A stretch of DNA of 64,000 nucleotides from PSRJ01 sp963825305 (GTDB lineage Bacteria > Acidobacteriota > Terriglobia > Bryobacterales > Bryobacteraceae). The stretch lies in NCBI GenBank assembly GCA_963825305.1, contig CAWGTA010000007.1:682001-746000 (forward strand). Reading direction: 5' to 3'. Below are positions 16,190 through 24,719 of this stretch, piece by piece (position 1 is the first letter of the stretch; each line of letters opens with the position of its first letter). The notes under the pieces are model-generated. The model saw only the letters and a list, made by a program, of their open reading frames with translations, was not told where the DNA came from and made no database searches. Position numbers and translations under genes: made by a program.

Positions 16190-17633
16190 TCAGTACGCTT
16201 TAGCAATCACCGCCCGGCGTTCCACCGGCTCGCCTGTAACGATACAGCGTCCCGCGTCGTCGTACTCGCCGCTGAGAGGCAGACAGCGCACCGTGGCCTT
16301 GAATTCTTTCAGCCGGGCGTCGCACACCGGGTCGTCCTTCACGTGCGCCATCACAAACTTGCCGCCGCCTTTTTCCGCCGTCACGTCGGCCAGAATCGAT
16401 TCCACTTCCTGAATGGAATTCGCCAGCCACGGTATTGTCTTTCAGTCGCTGCTTGGCCGCCTGGTATAGATCCTGCTGCATCGCGGAAAGCGCGCTCGCC
16501 AGGGCCGCGGCCGCATCCGTCTGCGGAATCACCTGCTTCGCGCCCGTGTCGCGCCGCTTCAGAACGATGTTGCCCGAAGCCAGATCGCGCGGCCCCAGCT
16601 CCAGCACCACCGGCACGCCGCGGCGCTCCCAGTGGAAGAATTTCGCGCCCGGAGATTGCCCCTCGCGGTCGTCCACCTTGGCGCCAAGCTCGCCCGCGAT
16701 GCGGTGCGCAGCTTCCAGCACCTTGCCTCGTTCCTCGTCCTTGCGATAGATCGGCACCAGCACGGCTTTGACCGGCGCCAGCTTGGGCGGCAGCACCAGC
16801 CCCTTGTCGTCCGAGTGGGTCATGATCAGGCCGCCGACCAGGCGCGTGCTGGCGCCCCAGCTGGTCTGCCACACGTATTCGAGCTGGCCCTCCTTGTTCT
16901 GAAACTGTACGTCGAAGGCCTTGCCGAAATTCTGGCCCAGGTCGTGGCTGGTGCCGGATTGCAGGGCCAGTCCGTTTTGCATCATGGCTTCGATGCTGTA
17001 GGTCCGCAGAGCCCCAGCGAACTTTTCGGCCTGAGTCTTGACGCCCTTGATCACCGGCATCGCCATCACGTCTTCGGCCACCTCGGCATACACATCCAGC
17101 ATGCGCAGCACTTCCTCGATGGCCTCCTCGTGCGTCGAGTGCGCCGTGTGGCCTTCCTGCCAGAGGAATTCCGTAGTCCTCAAAAACATCCGCGTGCGCA
17201 GTTCCCAGCGGATGACGTTGGCCCACTGGTTCACCAGCATGGGCAGGTCGCGCCAGCTCTGAATCCAGCGCGCGAAGAAATGGCCGACGATGGTTTCCGA
17301 CGTCGGGCGAATCACGTACGGCTCTTCCAGTTCCTTGCCTCCGGCGATGGTCACCACCGCAAGTTCCGGCGAAAAACCTTCCACGTGCTCCGCTTCCCTT
17401 TGCATGAAGCTTTGCGGAATGAGCAGCGGAAAATATACATTCTGATGGCCCGTAGCCTTGAAGCGCTGATCCAGTTCGCGCTGAATCAATTCCCAAACGG
17501 CGTACCCATTGGGCTTGATGACCATGCAGCCCTTCACGATTTCGGCCGGTTCGGCCAGGTCGCCTTGGAGCACGACGTCCTGATACCAAGCCGCAAAATC
17601 CTGGCTGCGTGGAGTAATAGGGGATTCGGGCAT
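16190..17633 (-). CDS. proS: Prolyl-tRNA synthetase, frameshift near 16425
   Basis: Charges tRNA-Pro. The class II motifs are visible: motif 1 region (FPLLIPQSFM), motif 2 (RWELRTRMFLRTTEFLWQEGHT), motif 3 (TSWGASTRLVGGLIMTH), and the anticodon-binding domain (LAPVKAVLVPIYRK). The sequence is the short ProS type lacking the editing insert and carrying the C-terminal zinc-like extension. After DNTVA the frame changes; the correct end reads ANSIQEVESILADV through ERRAVIAKAY and stops at 16190. The length, 1444 bp, is 481 codons plus one base; deleting one T in GTGGCTGGCG restores it. A break in an essential gene argues for a sequence error or recoding rather than decay. Confidence 0.9.
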
Positions 17634-17753
17634 ATGTCTTCTACAAGTACCATCGTACGGTTACCGCCTGGGTCCCGCTATCCAGCTATCCAGCGGAAGC
17701 AATGTATCCGAAGCCGCCCCCATGTATAATGTTTCGTCTGGTTGTAGACGATC

Positions 17754-17769
17754 TGTAATTTGAATTACA
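17754..17769. promoter_or_regulatory. Perfect 16-bp palindrome upstream of the PBP gene, candidate operator
   Basis: TGTAATT-TG-AATTACA is a perfect dyad with a 2-bp centre, 24 bp before the transpeptidase ATG and about 25 bp downstream of a TATAAT hexamer (17725-17730) that could be a -10. A dyad here would be well placed to block transcription. No clear -35 was found for the TATAAT. Confidence 0.4.
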
Positions 17770-17793
17770 TCGAACGGTCGGTATACGGCACGC

Positions 17794-18906
17794 ATGAAAA
17801 AACAACTAGTCGTCACGCTGCTTTTGATGGGCCTGCTGCAGTCGATCGGTTACGCCGTCGTACCTGCCAAGAAAACCAGCCGAAGCAAGAAGGTGCGCAG
17901 CACCGCCGCCCGCAAGCGGAAATCCGTGCCGGCGGTTGATCCCACTGAGGGCGACAATGTTGACGGCGACGACCTGGTGATCCGCCGCGCGGCCGTCGCG
18001 GCGCTCGGCCCCGTCAGCGGAAGCGTGGTCGTGGTGGATCCGAACACCGGGCGAATCCTGACCATCGTGAATCAGAAACTGGCGCTCAAGGGCGGCTTCA
18101 CGCCCTGTTCCACCATCAAGCTGGTGACTTCCCTGGCCGCGCTGAACGAGCACGTGGTGGACAAAGATAGTTGGGTATACATCGGCCGCTACACGCGCTT
18201 CAACCTCACCACCGCGCTGGCGAAGTCCAACAATCAATATTTCGCCGCGTTAGGGAACCGCCTGGGCTTCGAGCGGGTCGTGCGATATGCACAGATGCTC
18301 GGCCTCGGCGAAAAGGCCGGGTTTGACATCGCCGAAGAGCAGCCGGGCGCGATCGCGGCCGAGCCACCTAAGTTCGGAGGCGTCGGGCTCATGACGAGTT
18401 TCGGAGAAGGGTTTTCGGTGACGCCGCTGGAGCTGGCGGCCCTGCTCACCTCCATCGCCAACGGTGGGACCCTCTACTACCTCCAGTATCCGCGCACGCA
18501 GGCGGAATCCGAGCAGTTCACACCGCGCATCAAACGGCCCCTTGATCTGGAGAGCAACGACATCGCCGATATTCGCTTGGGGATGCGTGCGGCTGTGGAC
18601 TTCGGCACTGCGCGGCGCGCCGCTGACGTCGCGGACGATCCGGTTCTGGGCAAGACCGGCACCTGCACCGATTTCAAGTCTTCGAACCATATGGGCTGGT
18701 TCGGGTCGTTCAATGATGTGGGACGCCATCAGCTCGTAGTGGTTGTGATGCTGACTGGCGGGCACAACGTGAGCGGACCGGTGGCCTCCGGCGTAGCCGG
18801 CAACATCTATCGCAGCCTCTCTGAACAAAGCTACTTCGCCTCCGATGGCGGCCCTAGCGGCTTGCCGGCGATTGTCAGTACCATCCCCAGCGCCAGCGCT
18901 CGCTGA
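17794..18906 (+). CDS. Exported penicillin-binding transpeptidase-domain protein
   Basis: 370 aa. A signal peptide or anchor (MKKQLVVTLLLMGLLQSIGY) is followed by a very basic segment (about 25-50, rich in Lys/Arg/Ser) and then a penicillin-binding transpeptidase domain. All three active-site motifs are present: SxxK as CSTIK (about residue 108), SxN as KSNNQYF (about 150), and KTGT in LGKTGTCTDF (about 288). There is no pedestal domain, so it is shorter than usual class B PBPs and closer to a stand-alone transpeptidase or class D beta-lactamase-like protein. It probably acts on peptidoglycan in the periplasm. Confidence 0.87.
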   Translation: MKKQLVVTLLLMGLLQSIGYAVVPAKKTSRSKKVRSTAARKRKSVPAVDPTEGDNVDGDDLVIRRAAVAALGPVSGSVVVVDPNTGRILTIVNQKLALKGGFTPCSTIKLVTSLAALNEHVVDKDSWVYIGRYTRFNLTTALAKSNNQYFAALGNRLGFERVVRYAQMLGLGEKAGFDIAEEQPGAIAAEPPKFGGVGLMTSFGEGFSVTPLELAALLTSIANGGTLYYLQYPRTQAESEQFTPRIKRPLDLESNDIADIRLGMRAAVDFGTARRAADVADDPVLGKTGTCTDFKSSNHMGWFGSFNDVGRHQLVVVVMLTGGHNVSGPVASGVAGNIYRSLSEQSYFASDGGPSGLPAIVSTIPSASAR

Positions 18907-18980
18907 CCTGATCGTTTTACCAGGAACTCCCTAACCGAACTACCGATGTGCCGTGGCCCGCTCCCACGTCATCCTGGTAT

Positions 18981-19010
18981 CGTAACGCCGGCGGTCTTTG
19001 CCGCCGGTGG
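18981..19010. repeat. Family B palindromic repeat, copy 3
   Basis: CGTAACGCCGGCGGTCTTTG followed by CCGCCGGTGG. It lies directly before the GGAGGA ribosome binding site of the first PDZ protease gene, so a stem here could affect that gene's translation. Confidence 0.65.
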
Positions 19011-19019
19011 GGAGGACTC

Positions 19020-19901
19020 ATGCCAACAGAATTATCCGCTCTATCCAACGATCTTGCGGCCGCGGTGGAGCGTGCGGGCCGCTCCGTCGTCGCCGTACAT
19101 GCCCGGCCGCGCTTCTCGTCCTGCGGCGTCCTGTGGCGTCCGGATGTGATCGTAACCGCGGAACACACCATTCGCCGCGAAGACGACATCACCGTCACGC
19201 TGCCGGATGGCACCGGCCATCCCGCCACGCTCGCGGGCAGCGACGCGGGCACCGACCTCGCCGTGTTAAAACTGCCGGGCGCGGCGGCTGAGCCGGCAAC
19301 TCCGAGCGCCGTGGCAGTCCGCCCCGGCAACCTCGTGCTGGCCGTGGGACGGTCGGAAGATTCCGGCGTCAACGCCACCCTTGGAATCATCAGCGCCGTT
19401 AGCGGTGGGTGGCGGACCTGGAGAGGCGGGCGCCTGGACCAATACATCCGGCTCGATCTCACCATGTATCCAGCATCATCGGGGGCCGCTGTAATCGATC
19501 CCTCGGGTTTGATTCTCGGCATCGCCACGTCGGCGCTATCGCGGATCGCGGCGGTGGCCATCCCGGCCAGCACCGTCAACCGCGTGGTCGATGAGATCCT
19601 GGCGCGCGGCAGAGTCTCGCGCGGCTACCTGGGAGTGGGTTTGCGACCGGTGAGCGTTTCCGATCATCACACAAGTCTGATCGTGCTGTCGGTGGAACCG
19701 GAAGGGCCGGCAGCTAAAGCCGGCGTATTGGTGGGAGATATTCTCGTCTCCCTGGGCGGCGCCGCCGTAGCCGATACCGACGATGTCCAGACGGCGTTGG
19801 AGTCTTCGGGCGTCGGGCAAGTAGTCGAGGCCGAACTGCTGCGCGGCGGTGAGCCGAAGCGCATTTCGATTACGGTCGGGGAACGGCCGCGGAGGAGTTG
19901 A
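19020..19901 (+). CDS. Trypsin-like PDZ protease homologue without signal peptide (HtrA-like 1)
   Basis: 293 aa. Start ATG 19020 is preceded by GGAGGA. It has a chymotrypsin fold with His49 (VTAEHTI), Asp79 (AGTDLAVLKL) and Ser154 (YPASSGAAVI); the usual GNSGGP loop is altered to ASSGAA, so activity is uncertain. A PDZ domain covers about 195-285 (GYLGVGLRPV, VEPEGPAAKAGVLVGDIL). No signal peptide or membrane helix precedes the domain, which is unusual because DegP/DegS types act in the periplasm. The stop is followed by the next start after one base. Confidence 0.85.
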   Translation: MPTELSALSNDLAAAVERAGRSVVAVHARPRFSSCGVLWRPDVIVTAEHTIRREDDITVTLPDGTGHPATLAGSDAGTDLAVLKLPGAAAEPATPSAVAVRPGNLVLAVGRSEDSGVNATLGIISAVSGGWRTWRGGRLDQYIRLDLTMYPASSGAAVIDPSGLILGIATSALSRIAAVAIPASTVNRVVDEILARGRVSRGYLGVGLRPVSVSDHHTSLIVLSVEPEGPAAKAGVLVGDILVSLGGAAVADTDDVQTALESSGVGQVVEAELLRGGEPKRISITVGERPRRS

Positions 19902-19902
19902 C

Positions 19903-20715
19903 ATGCTGGCATTCGGAGAAGTGGCCGAGCGGCTTCGCCGGTCCACCGTGCAGGTGTTTATCGGAGGCCGGGGCCAGGGCGGGGGTTCGGGAGTGATCTG
20001 GAACGCCGATGGTCTCATCGTCACCAACGCGCACGTCGTCCGATCGGCAAAACCGCAAGTGGAACTCTGGGACGGCCGCCGCTTCGACGCGCGCATCAGC
20101 TCGCGCGATCCGCGACGCGACCTGGCTGCCCTGCGCATCACAGAGGCGGATCTGCCCGCGGCGTTTGCGGGGGACTCCGCCGCCGTCCGCCCCGGAGAAC
20201 TGGCCATCGCCATCGGCAGTCCGTTAGGATTCGCCGGCGCGCTGACTACCGGGGTGATTCACTCCGTGGATCGGAAATGGGTGCGTGCCAGCGTGCGCCT
20301 GGCGCCCGGAAATTCGGGTGGGCCGTTGGCCAACGCCCAGGGGCAGGTGATCGGAATCAATACCGCCGTGATGAACGGTCTCGGTTTAGCTGTGCCCTCT
20401 CGGGAAGTTGGAGAGTTCCTGCACCACGGCGCGCGGCCGCGGTTAGGAGTCGAGTTGCAGCCGGTAACGGCCGGCAATAACCGTCTGGGCATGCTCATTC
20501 TGAGCGTGGAACCGGAAGGCCCTGCCGCTACCGCGTCGCTGCACGTTGGCGACATTCTCTTGGGAGTGAACGGACGGTCGCTTGAATCGATGGACACGTT
20601 AGCCGATGCTCTCGATTCGGGCGTCGACCTGCTGCGCCTCCAATTTGTCCGCGGCGATCCGGCGCGCGTACGCGAAACCGTGGCCGAGCTTAGGGTACGG
20701 GCGGAGGCGGCGTGA
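19903..20715 (+). CDS. Trypsin-like PDZ protease without signal peptide (HtrA-like 2)
   Basis: 270 aa, start ATG 19903 with GGAGGAG upstream. The catalytic triad is intact: His44 (TNAHVV), Asp73 (RRDLAALRI), Ser138 (APGNSGGP). The substrate-specificity segment before the serine (ASVRLAPGNSGG) is shorter than the usual IQTDAAINPGNSGG. The PDZ domain is at about 180-260 (LSVEPEGPAATASLHVGDILLG). Like its neighbour it lacks an export signal. The two are paralogues with matching SVEPEGPAA PDZ loops. Its 3' end overlaps the regulator gene by 4 bp (GTGA). Confidence 0.87.
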   Translation: MLAFGEVAERLRRSTVQVFIGGRGQGGGSGVIWNADGLIVTNAHVVRSAKPQVELWDGRRFDARISSRDPRRDLAALRITEADLPAAFAGDSAAVRPGELAIAIGSPLGFAGALTTGVIHSVDRKWVRASVRLAPGNSGGPLANAQGQVIGINTAVMNGLGLAVPSREVGEFLHHGARPRLGVELQPVTAGNNRLGMLILSVEPEGPAATASLHVGDILLGVNGRSLESMDTLADALDSGVDLLRLQFVRGDPARVRETVAELRVRAEAA

Positions 20716-21311
20716 TCCGTTTGCTGATCGCGGCGCCGTCCGCGGTCGTGCGCGCCGGCCTCGAAGCGCTGGCGGCGTCCAACCCGGCGATCGAGCTGGC
20801 GGGTTCTTTTCCGGATCTCTCTTCGGTGGAGGCGTTGCGCCCGGACGTGATCCTGGCAGCCTTGCCATTGGAAGACCTGGCGCCGCCGGCCGACGGATTC
20901 GCGCCGCCGATCGTGTTGTTGCCTGGAGAGTCTCCGCCCGCCTGGACGCGCGACATGCTGCGTCTCGGAGTGCGCGCGCTTCTATCCACTAATGCATCCG
21001 CAACCGAGGTGCTGGCTGCGGTGGAAGCGGCCGCCAGCGGCTTGGCAGTGCTCGATCCGTCCACGCTGGATTCTCTGCTGCCCACTGCCGCCACCCCGGT
21101 TAGCGCGGATACTCCGGTCCTGACTCCCCGCGAGTTAGAGGTGCTGCGCATGATGGCGGAGGGCGCGGCCAACAAAACCATCGCCTGGAAACTCAATATC
21201 TCGGAGCACACCGCAAAGTTTCACGTCGCTTCCATTCTCGGCAAGCTGAACGCTGCTTCGCGGGCCGAAGCCGTGGCCATCGGGATTCGCAAAGGCCTAA
21301 TTCTGATTTGA
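20712..21311 (+). CDS. LuxR/NarL-type regulator with degenerate receiver domain
   Basis: 199 aa, GTG start overlapping the protease stop. The C-terminal HTH is a clear LuxR type (LTPRELEVLRMMAEGAANKT ... ISEHTAKFHVASILGKL, about 135-195). The N-terminal 115 residues have the length and pattern of a receiver, but the N-terminal acidic pair is replaced (LLIAAPSAVVR) and the phospho-acceptor aspartate after the third strand is missing (PDVILAALPLEDL). It is therefore unlikely to be controlled by phosphorylation. Its tight coupling with the two proteases suggests they work on the same process. Confidence 0.85.
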   Translation: MIRLLIAAPSAVVRAGLEALAASNPAIELAGSFPDLSSVEALRPDVILAALPLEDLAPPADGFAPPIVLLPGESPPAWTRDMLRLGVRALLSTNASATEVLAAVEAAASGLAVLDPSTLDSLLPTAATPVSADTPVLTPRELEVLRMMAEGAANKTIAWKLNISEHTAKFHVASILGKLNAASRAEAVAIGIRKGLILI

Positions 21312-21345
21312 GGAGTAGCACAGGCCTCCCGGCCCGTGTCCGGTT

Positions 21346-22167
21346 CTAGTGCCCGTACCGCTTCTCGCCCGCCTCGATCCGCACGGCAAGGTGGTTTTCT
21401 TTGGGCGGCAGCGGGCACGTCGCGTACGGAGTGAACGCGCAAGGCGGATTGTATGCTTTGTTGAAATCGAGGACGACCTTGCCATCCTGCGGCGCGCCGC
21501 TATCCATAAATCTGCCCGCGCCATAAGTTTCCTTCTGGCTGGTCTGGTCGCGGAAAATGAAGAAAAGGCTCTTGGAACCGGGATCGTCCAGCACCGGTCG
21601 CAGCCGGTATTCCTGGCCATGCAGCCGAAATACCACGTAGCCGGGGCTATCCTCCGGTTCCGTCTGGCCCACGATGTTGGTGATGGGAATCTTGCGAGGA
21701 TCCGCCACAAATGTCGCCGTCACGCGGTACGCTTCGCTTGCTGGAAAAGTCTCGATCCCATGGAAGTCGCGCAGAAACTGGCTCTGCGGATCTTTCAGCC
21801 GGATGCCGTAGCGGTCGCTTCTTTGAATCACGTACAGCCGCAGCCGTCCGACATTCACCACGTCTTCACTGTCGGCCCGCACTGCCTTTCGGCTACCAGC
21901 CATTTCGACGGTCACCTTGCCATCGTGCAGGTCGAAGAACCCCGCGGCGGTGGGGCCGTCCGGAAGGGCGATATCGTTCTTCGCGCCCGTTCCAAAAGTG
22001 TTGCGCCCGTCATGCAGCCAGAAGAGTCCGGTGACCGTGAGCCAGCCACCATCCCGGCGCAATGAGGCTTCGCGCTTCTGCCGCCATTCGGCGATCTCCG
22101 ATTGATACGAGACGGCCGCCAGCAGGGGCAGCCCGGCCAGCAGCACGATCAGCCTGTGCCGGGTCAA
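21346..22167 (-). CDS. Exported DUF1684-family protein
   Basis: 273 aa. An N-terminal signal (MTRHRLIVLLAGLPLLAAVS) is followed by the DUF1684 domain: EIAEWRQKREASLRRDGGWL, GLFWLHDGRNTFGTG, and the C-terminal motif YNPPCAFTPYATCPLPPKEN with its conserved cysteines. The biochemical role of the family is unknown to me. Its start overlaps the ZapA stop by 4 bp, so it is the last gene of the ribosomal protein/cell division operon. Confidence 0.85.
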   Translation of the reverse strand: MTRHRLIVLLAGLPLLAAVSYQSEIAEWRQKREASLRRDGGWLTVTGLFWLHDGRNTFGTGAKNDIALPDGPTAAGFFDLHDGKVTVEMAGSRKAVRADSEDVVNVGRLRLYVIQRSDRYGIRLKDPQSQFLRDFHGIETFPASEAYRVTATFVADPRKIPITNIVGQTEPEDSPGYVVFRLHGQEYRLRPVLDDPGSKSLFFIFRDQTSQKETYGAGRFMDSGAPQDGKVVLDFNKAYNPPCAFTPYATCPLPPKENHLAVRIEAGEKRYGH

Positions 22168-22481
22168 GACGGCTCTCCCGCGGACGCAATGAGCTCCTCC
22201 AGCATCCCGGAGAACTCTTCGGATTTGCGGTCCACACGCTGCTTGAGCTGGCTGAGATCGCGTTCCATGCTGCGGAGTTTGTCGGCCAGGTGCAGGCAGG
22301 CTAACACCGCAATCCGAGTGGTGTCCGCGTTGGGGGCCTTGCCGGCGATGGAGAGCATCAGCTCATCGACGCTGGCAGCCACTTCTTCCACTTCGCGTGG
22401 ATCACCCGCCACCAGCAGTGTGTACGGACGGCTCAGGATGGTGACACGAACGGACTGCTTTTCGGAAGTGCTGCTCTCCAT
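22164..22481 (-). CDS. zapA: Cell division protein ZapA
   Basis: 105 aa, the usual ZapA length. ZapA bundles FtsZ filaments at the division ring. Features: N-terminal VRVTILSRPYTLLVAGDPREVEEVAASVDEL with the beta-strand/helix head domain, IAVLACLHLADKLRSMERDL, then a C-terminal coiled coil (SQLKQRVDRKSEEFSGMLEEL). It follows a coiled-coil gene by 24 bp in the order rpmI-rplT-coiled coil-zapA. Confidence 0.85.
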   Translation of the reverse strand: MESSTSEKQSVRVTILSRPYTLLVAGDPREVEEVAASVDELMLSIAGKAPNADTTRIAVLACLHLADKLRSMERDLSQLKQRVDRKSEEFSGMLEELIASAGEPS

Positions 22482-22505
22482 CCGGTCCTCCCCTGCGGCG
22501 GGCGT

Positions 22506-22745
22506 TTATCCCTCGCTCAGTTGATCGATCTGGCCCAGTAGTTTCTCAATCCGTTGCCGGACCTGTTTCCGTTCCGCCTGTAGAGCTTGTACTTCGTCGG
22601 TAAGACGGGCAGTCTCAGATTTGGCGGAGGCTAGCTGATCGAGGGCGGCATCCTTTTCGGAGCGCAGGCGCGCGACCAGTTGCACCGCCTGCTGGATTCG
22701 ATGTTCCAGGCTACCCAGAGAATCGACTTCTTCCGCCGGGCTCAT
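22506..22745 (-). CDS. Small coiled-coil protein, ZapB-like
   Basis: 79 aa, almost entirely coiled coil from residue 9 (EHRIQQAVQLVARLRSEKDA through RIEKLLGQIDQL). The size and its place next to zapA suggest a ZapB-like division factor, but coiled-coil composition alone cannot prove this. The ATG overlaps the rplT stop by 4 bp, so expression is coupled to ribosomal protein synthesis. Confidence 0.65.
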   Translation of the reverse strand: MSPAEEVDSLGSLEHRIQQAVQLVARLRSEKDAALDQLASAKSETARLTDEVQALQAERKQVRQRIEKLLGQIDQLSEG

Positions 22746-23104
22746 GCCTTCTCCCCAGCGGCTTTGGCAGCCGCCACCAATTGGCGGAACGCTGTGTCGT
22801 CGTGTAGGGCGACGTCGGCCAGCACCTTACGGTTCAGGTCTAACCCCGCCGCTTTGAGCCCGTGTACAAATTTACTGTACGAAATCCCGGCTTCGCGGCA
22901 GGCCGCGTTGATGCGCACAATCCAAAGCGCACGGTAGTCGCGCTTCTTATTCTTGCGGCCGACGTAGGCGAACTTCAGGCCGCGCTCAACCGCCTCCTGC
23001 GCTGCCCGGTACAGCTTGCCCTTCGTAAGAAAATAACCGGACGCAAGCTCGAGGGTTTTCTTGCGGGATGCTCTGCGGTGGGCACCGCGTTTGACTCTAG
23101 GCAC
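22742..23104 (-). CDS. rplT: 50S ribosomal protein L20
   Basis: 120 aa, standard length. RNA-binding N-terminus (MPRVKRGAHRRASRKKTLEL, then GYFLTKGKLYRAAQEAVERG) and the conserved RDYRALWIVRINAACREAGISYSKFVHGLKAAGLDLNRKVLADVAL are diagnostic when read as family blocks. It follows rpmI by 72 bp. In many bacteria L20 represses its own operon; no infC is present upstream here. Confidence 0.97.
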   Translation of the reverse strand: MPRVKRGAHRRASRKKTLELASGYFLTKGKLYRAAQEAVERGLKFAYVGRKNKKRDYRALWIVRINAACREAGISYSKFVHGLKAAGLDLNRKVLADVALHDDTAFRQLVAAAKAAGEKA

Positions 23105-23176
23105 GTTTCATTCTCCTTTTTCCAGTGATTGGCGGATCGGGCACGTGCCACGCGCACCGTCCGCGCTGGTCGCTCC

Positions 23177-23371
23177 TCAATAGGGGAGCATACGCTTGAG
23201 AGCGGGCTGATCCGCAGGATCGGCTACCACACTCTGATGTAGTTTCTTTTTGCGTTTGTGCGGCTTCGAAGTGAGGATATGGCGGCCAAAGGCATGATTA
23301 CGGACGACTTTGCCCGTGCCAGTCTTCTTAAACCGCTTAGACGCACCCTTGTGGGTCTTAAGCTTAGGCAT
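23177..23371 (-). CDS. rpmI: 50S ribosomal protein L35
   Basis: 64 aa, standard length. Sequence MPKLKTHKGASKRFKKTGTG and HILTSKPHKRKKKLH are typical. It is the first gene of the operon rpmI-rplT-coiled coil-zapA-DUF1684; the usual infC partner is not upstream, where a family B repeat and the cysteine desulfurase gene lie instead. Confidence 0.97.
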   Translation of the reverse strand: MPKLKTHKGASKRFKKTGTGKVVRNHAFGRHILTSKPHKRKKKLHQSVVADPADQPALKRMLPY

Positions 23372-23404
23372 AGTAAATTCCCGGATCGCTACAGGAAAGA
23401 ACCA

Positions 23405-23413
23405 AGTATACCA
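23405..23413 (-). promoter_or_regulatory. Candidate extended -10 promoter for rpmI
   Basis: Read on the minus strand, TGGTATACT (TGN plus TATACT) lies 34 bp upstream of the rpmI start. A TTGGCA is found further upstream at 23436-23431, but the 20-bp gap is long for a -35/-10 pair, so an extended -10 promoter is the better reading. Confidence 0.5.
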
Positions 23414-23440
23414 TGGGGGCCAGCCGAGAATGCCAATGCA

Positions 23441-23500
23441 GTGCCGGCGACAAAGATCGCCAGCGCTACGTAACGCCGGCGGTCTCGGCCGCCGGTGCAG
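23441..23500. repeat. Family B palindromic repeat, copy 4
   Basis: GTGCCGGCGACAAAGATCGC followed by CAGCGCTACGTAACGCCGGC and GGCCGCCGGTG. The first half matches the element at 30679 almost exactly. It sits between the cysteine desulfurase stop and the rpmI promoter region. Confidence 0.65.
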
Positions 23501-23503
23501 GTG

Positions 23504-24649
23504 TCAACCGGAACCGCGCAGCTTACTGACCACTTCCGCCACCCGCTCCGCCACGTACTCCACCTCCTGTTCCGTGTTGAATCTACCCAGCCCGAAACGC
23601 ACGGAGCCGCGCGCAACCTCCTCGCTCAACCCCAGCGCGCGCAGCACATGACTCGGTTCCGGCCGGGCGGAACTGCACGCCGATCCCGTGGAGAGCGCGA
23701 TCTCCGGCAGGCTCATCAGCAGCGCATCGGCCTGGACGCCTCGAAAGCTCAGGTGCAAATTACCGGGCAGGCGGTGCGCCATCGAGCCATTTACCGTAAC
23801 ACCTTCCAGCCGCGCCTCGATCCGCGCCCGCAGATGGTCGCGCAGCCCGCGCGTACGGATGCCTTCCGCCTCCATTTCCCGGGCACAAATCGCGCAAGCC
23901 TCACCGAATCCCACAATTCCCGGGACATTGAGGGTTCCAGAACGCAGACCCGACTCGTGGCCACCCCCGTCCATCTGTGCCGCCAGATGAAGCCCGCGCC
24001 GGAGGTACAGCGCACCCACGCCTTTCGGCCCATGTATCTTATGAGCGGTCATCGACAGGAAGTCGATATTCTCCGCGGCCACTTGGATGGGCACCTTCCC
24101 GAACGCCTGGGCTGCGTCGCTGTGGAACAGCACTCCCCTTTCACGGCAAATGGCTCCGATCTCGCGAATGGGCTGAATGACGCCGATCTCGTTGTTGGCA
24201 TACATGACGCTCACCAGCAGGGTCTCGGGCAGAATCGCGTCCCGCAGTCCGTCGAGGTCGATTAGCCCATCCGGGCGTGGGGATAGCACGGTGACCCGGG
24301 CGCCCAGCCGCTCCAAATGGCGGAGCGGGTCTAGTACTGCCCGGTGCTCGGTTGCCATGGTCACGAAGTGGTTGCCCCGCGACCCGTATTCCTCCCAAAC
24401 GCCCTTCAAAACCAGGTTGTTGGATTCGGTAGCGCCGCTGGTGAAGACGATCTCGCCCGGGGCCGTTCCGGCCAATTCCGTCAATCGCTTACGCGCCCGT
24501 TCGACGGCAGTCTCCGCTTCCCACCCGAAGCGATGGCTGCGGCTGGCGGGGTTGCCAAACCGCCGGTCGAAGTAAGGAAGCATGGCGTCCAGGACGCGGC
24601 GATCCACCTGGGTGGTGGCCTGGTTATCGAAATATACTAGGTCCGGCAA
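23504..24649 (-). CDS. Cysteine desulfurase (NifS/IscS family)
   Basis: 381 aa PLP enzyme that releases sulfur from cysteine for Fe-S clusters and thiolated tRNA. Family marks: start VYFDNQATTQVD, GEIVFTSGATESNNLVL, HRAVLDP, YANNEIGVIQPI, FHSDAAQAFGKV, the PLP lysine in MTAHKIHGPKGVG (about residue 200), and the catalytic cysteine in STGSACSSARPEPSHVL (about 320). The short loop around the cysteine is closer to class I (IscS/NifS) enzymes. No scaffold gene is adjacent, but an Rrf2-cysteine synthase pair lies elsewhere in the window. Confidence 0.93.
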   Translation of the reverse strand: MPDLVYFDNQATTQVDRRVLDAMLPYFDRRFGNPASRSHRFGWEAETAVERARKRLTELAGTAPGEIVFTSGATESNNLVLKGVWEEYGSRGNHFVTMATEHRAVLDPLRHLERLGARVTVLSPRPDGLIDLDGLRDAILPETLLVSVMYANNEIGVIQPIREIGAICRERGVLFHSDAAQAFGKVPIQVAAENIDFLSMTAHKIHGPKGVGALYLRRGLHLAAQMDGGGHESGLRSGTLNVPGIVGFGEACAICAREMEAEGIRTRGLRDHLRARIEARLEGVTVNGSMAHRLPGNLHLSFRGVQADALLMSLPEIALSTGSACSSARPEPSHVLRALGLSEEVARGSVRFGLGRFNTEQEVEYVAERVAEVVSKLRGSG

Positions 24650-24719
24650 GTACTTTCGTCACCGCGGTAAGAGGGCCTCCTACGAGTATAATTTGATCGG
24701 TTGTTCCCCGGCCCCCTGG

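Noticed and set aside
16632..17729. Long plus-strand frame of 365 codons
   Set aside because: Antisense to proS; His/Arg-rich composition without any family signature.
17725..17730. TATAAT as a full promoter for the transpeptidase gene
   Set aside because: No acceptable -35 at 16-18 bp; kept only as context for the palindrome.
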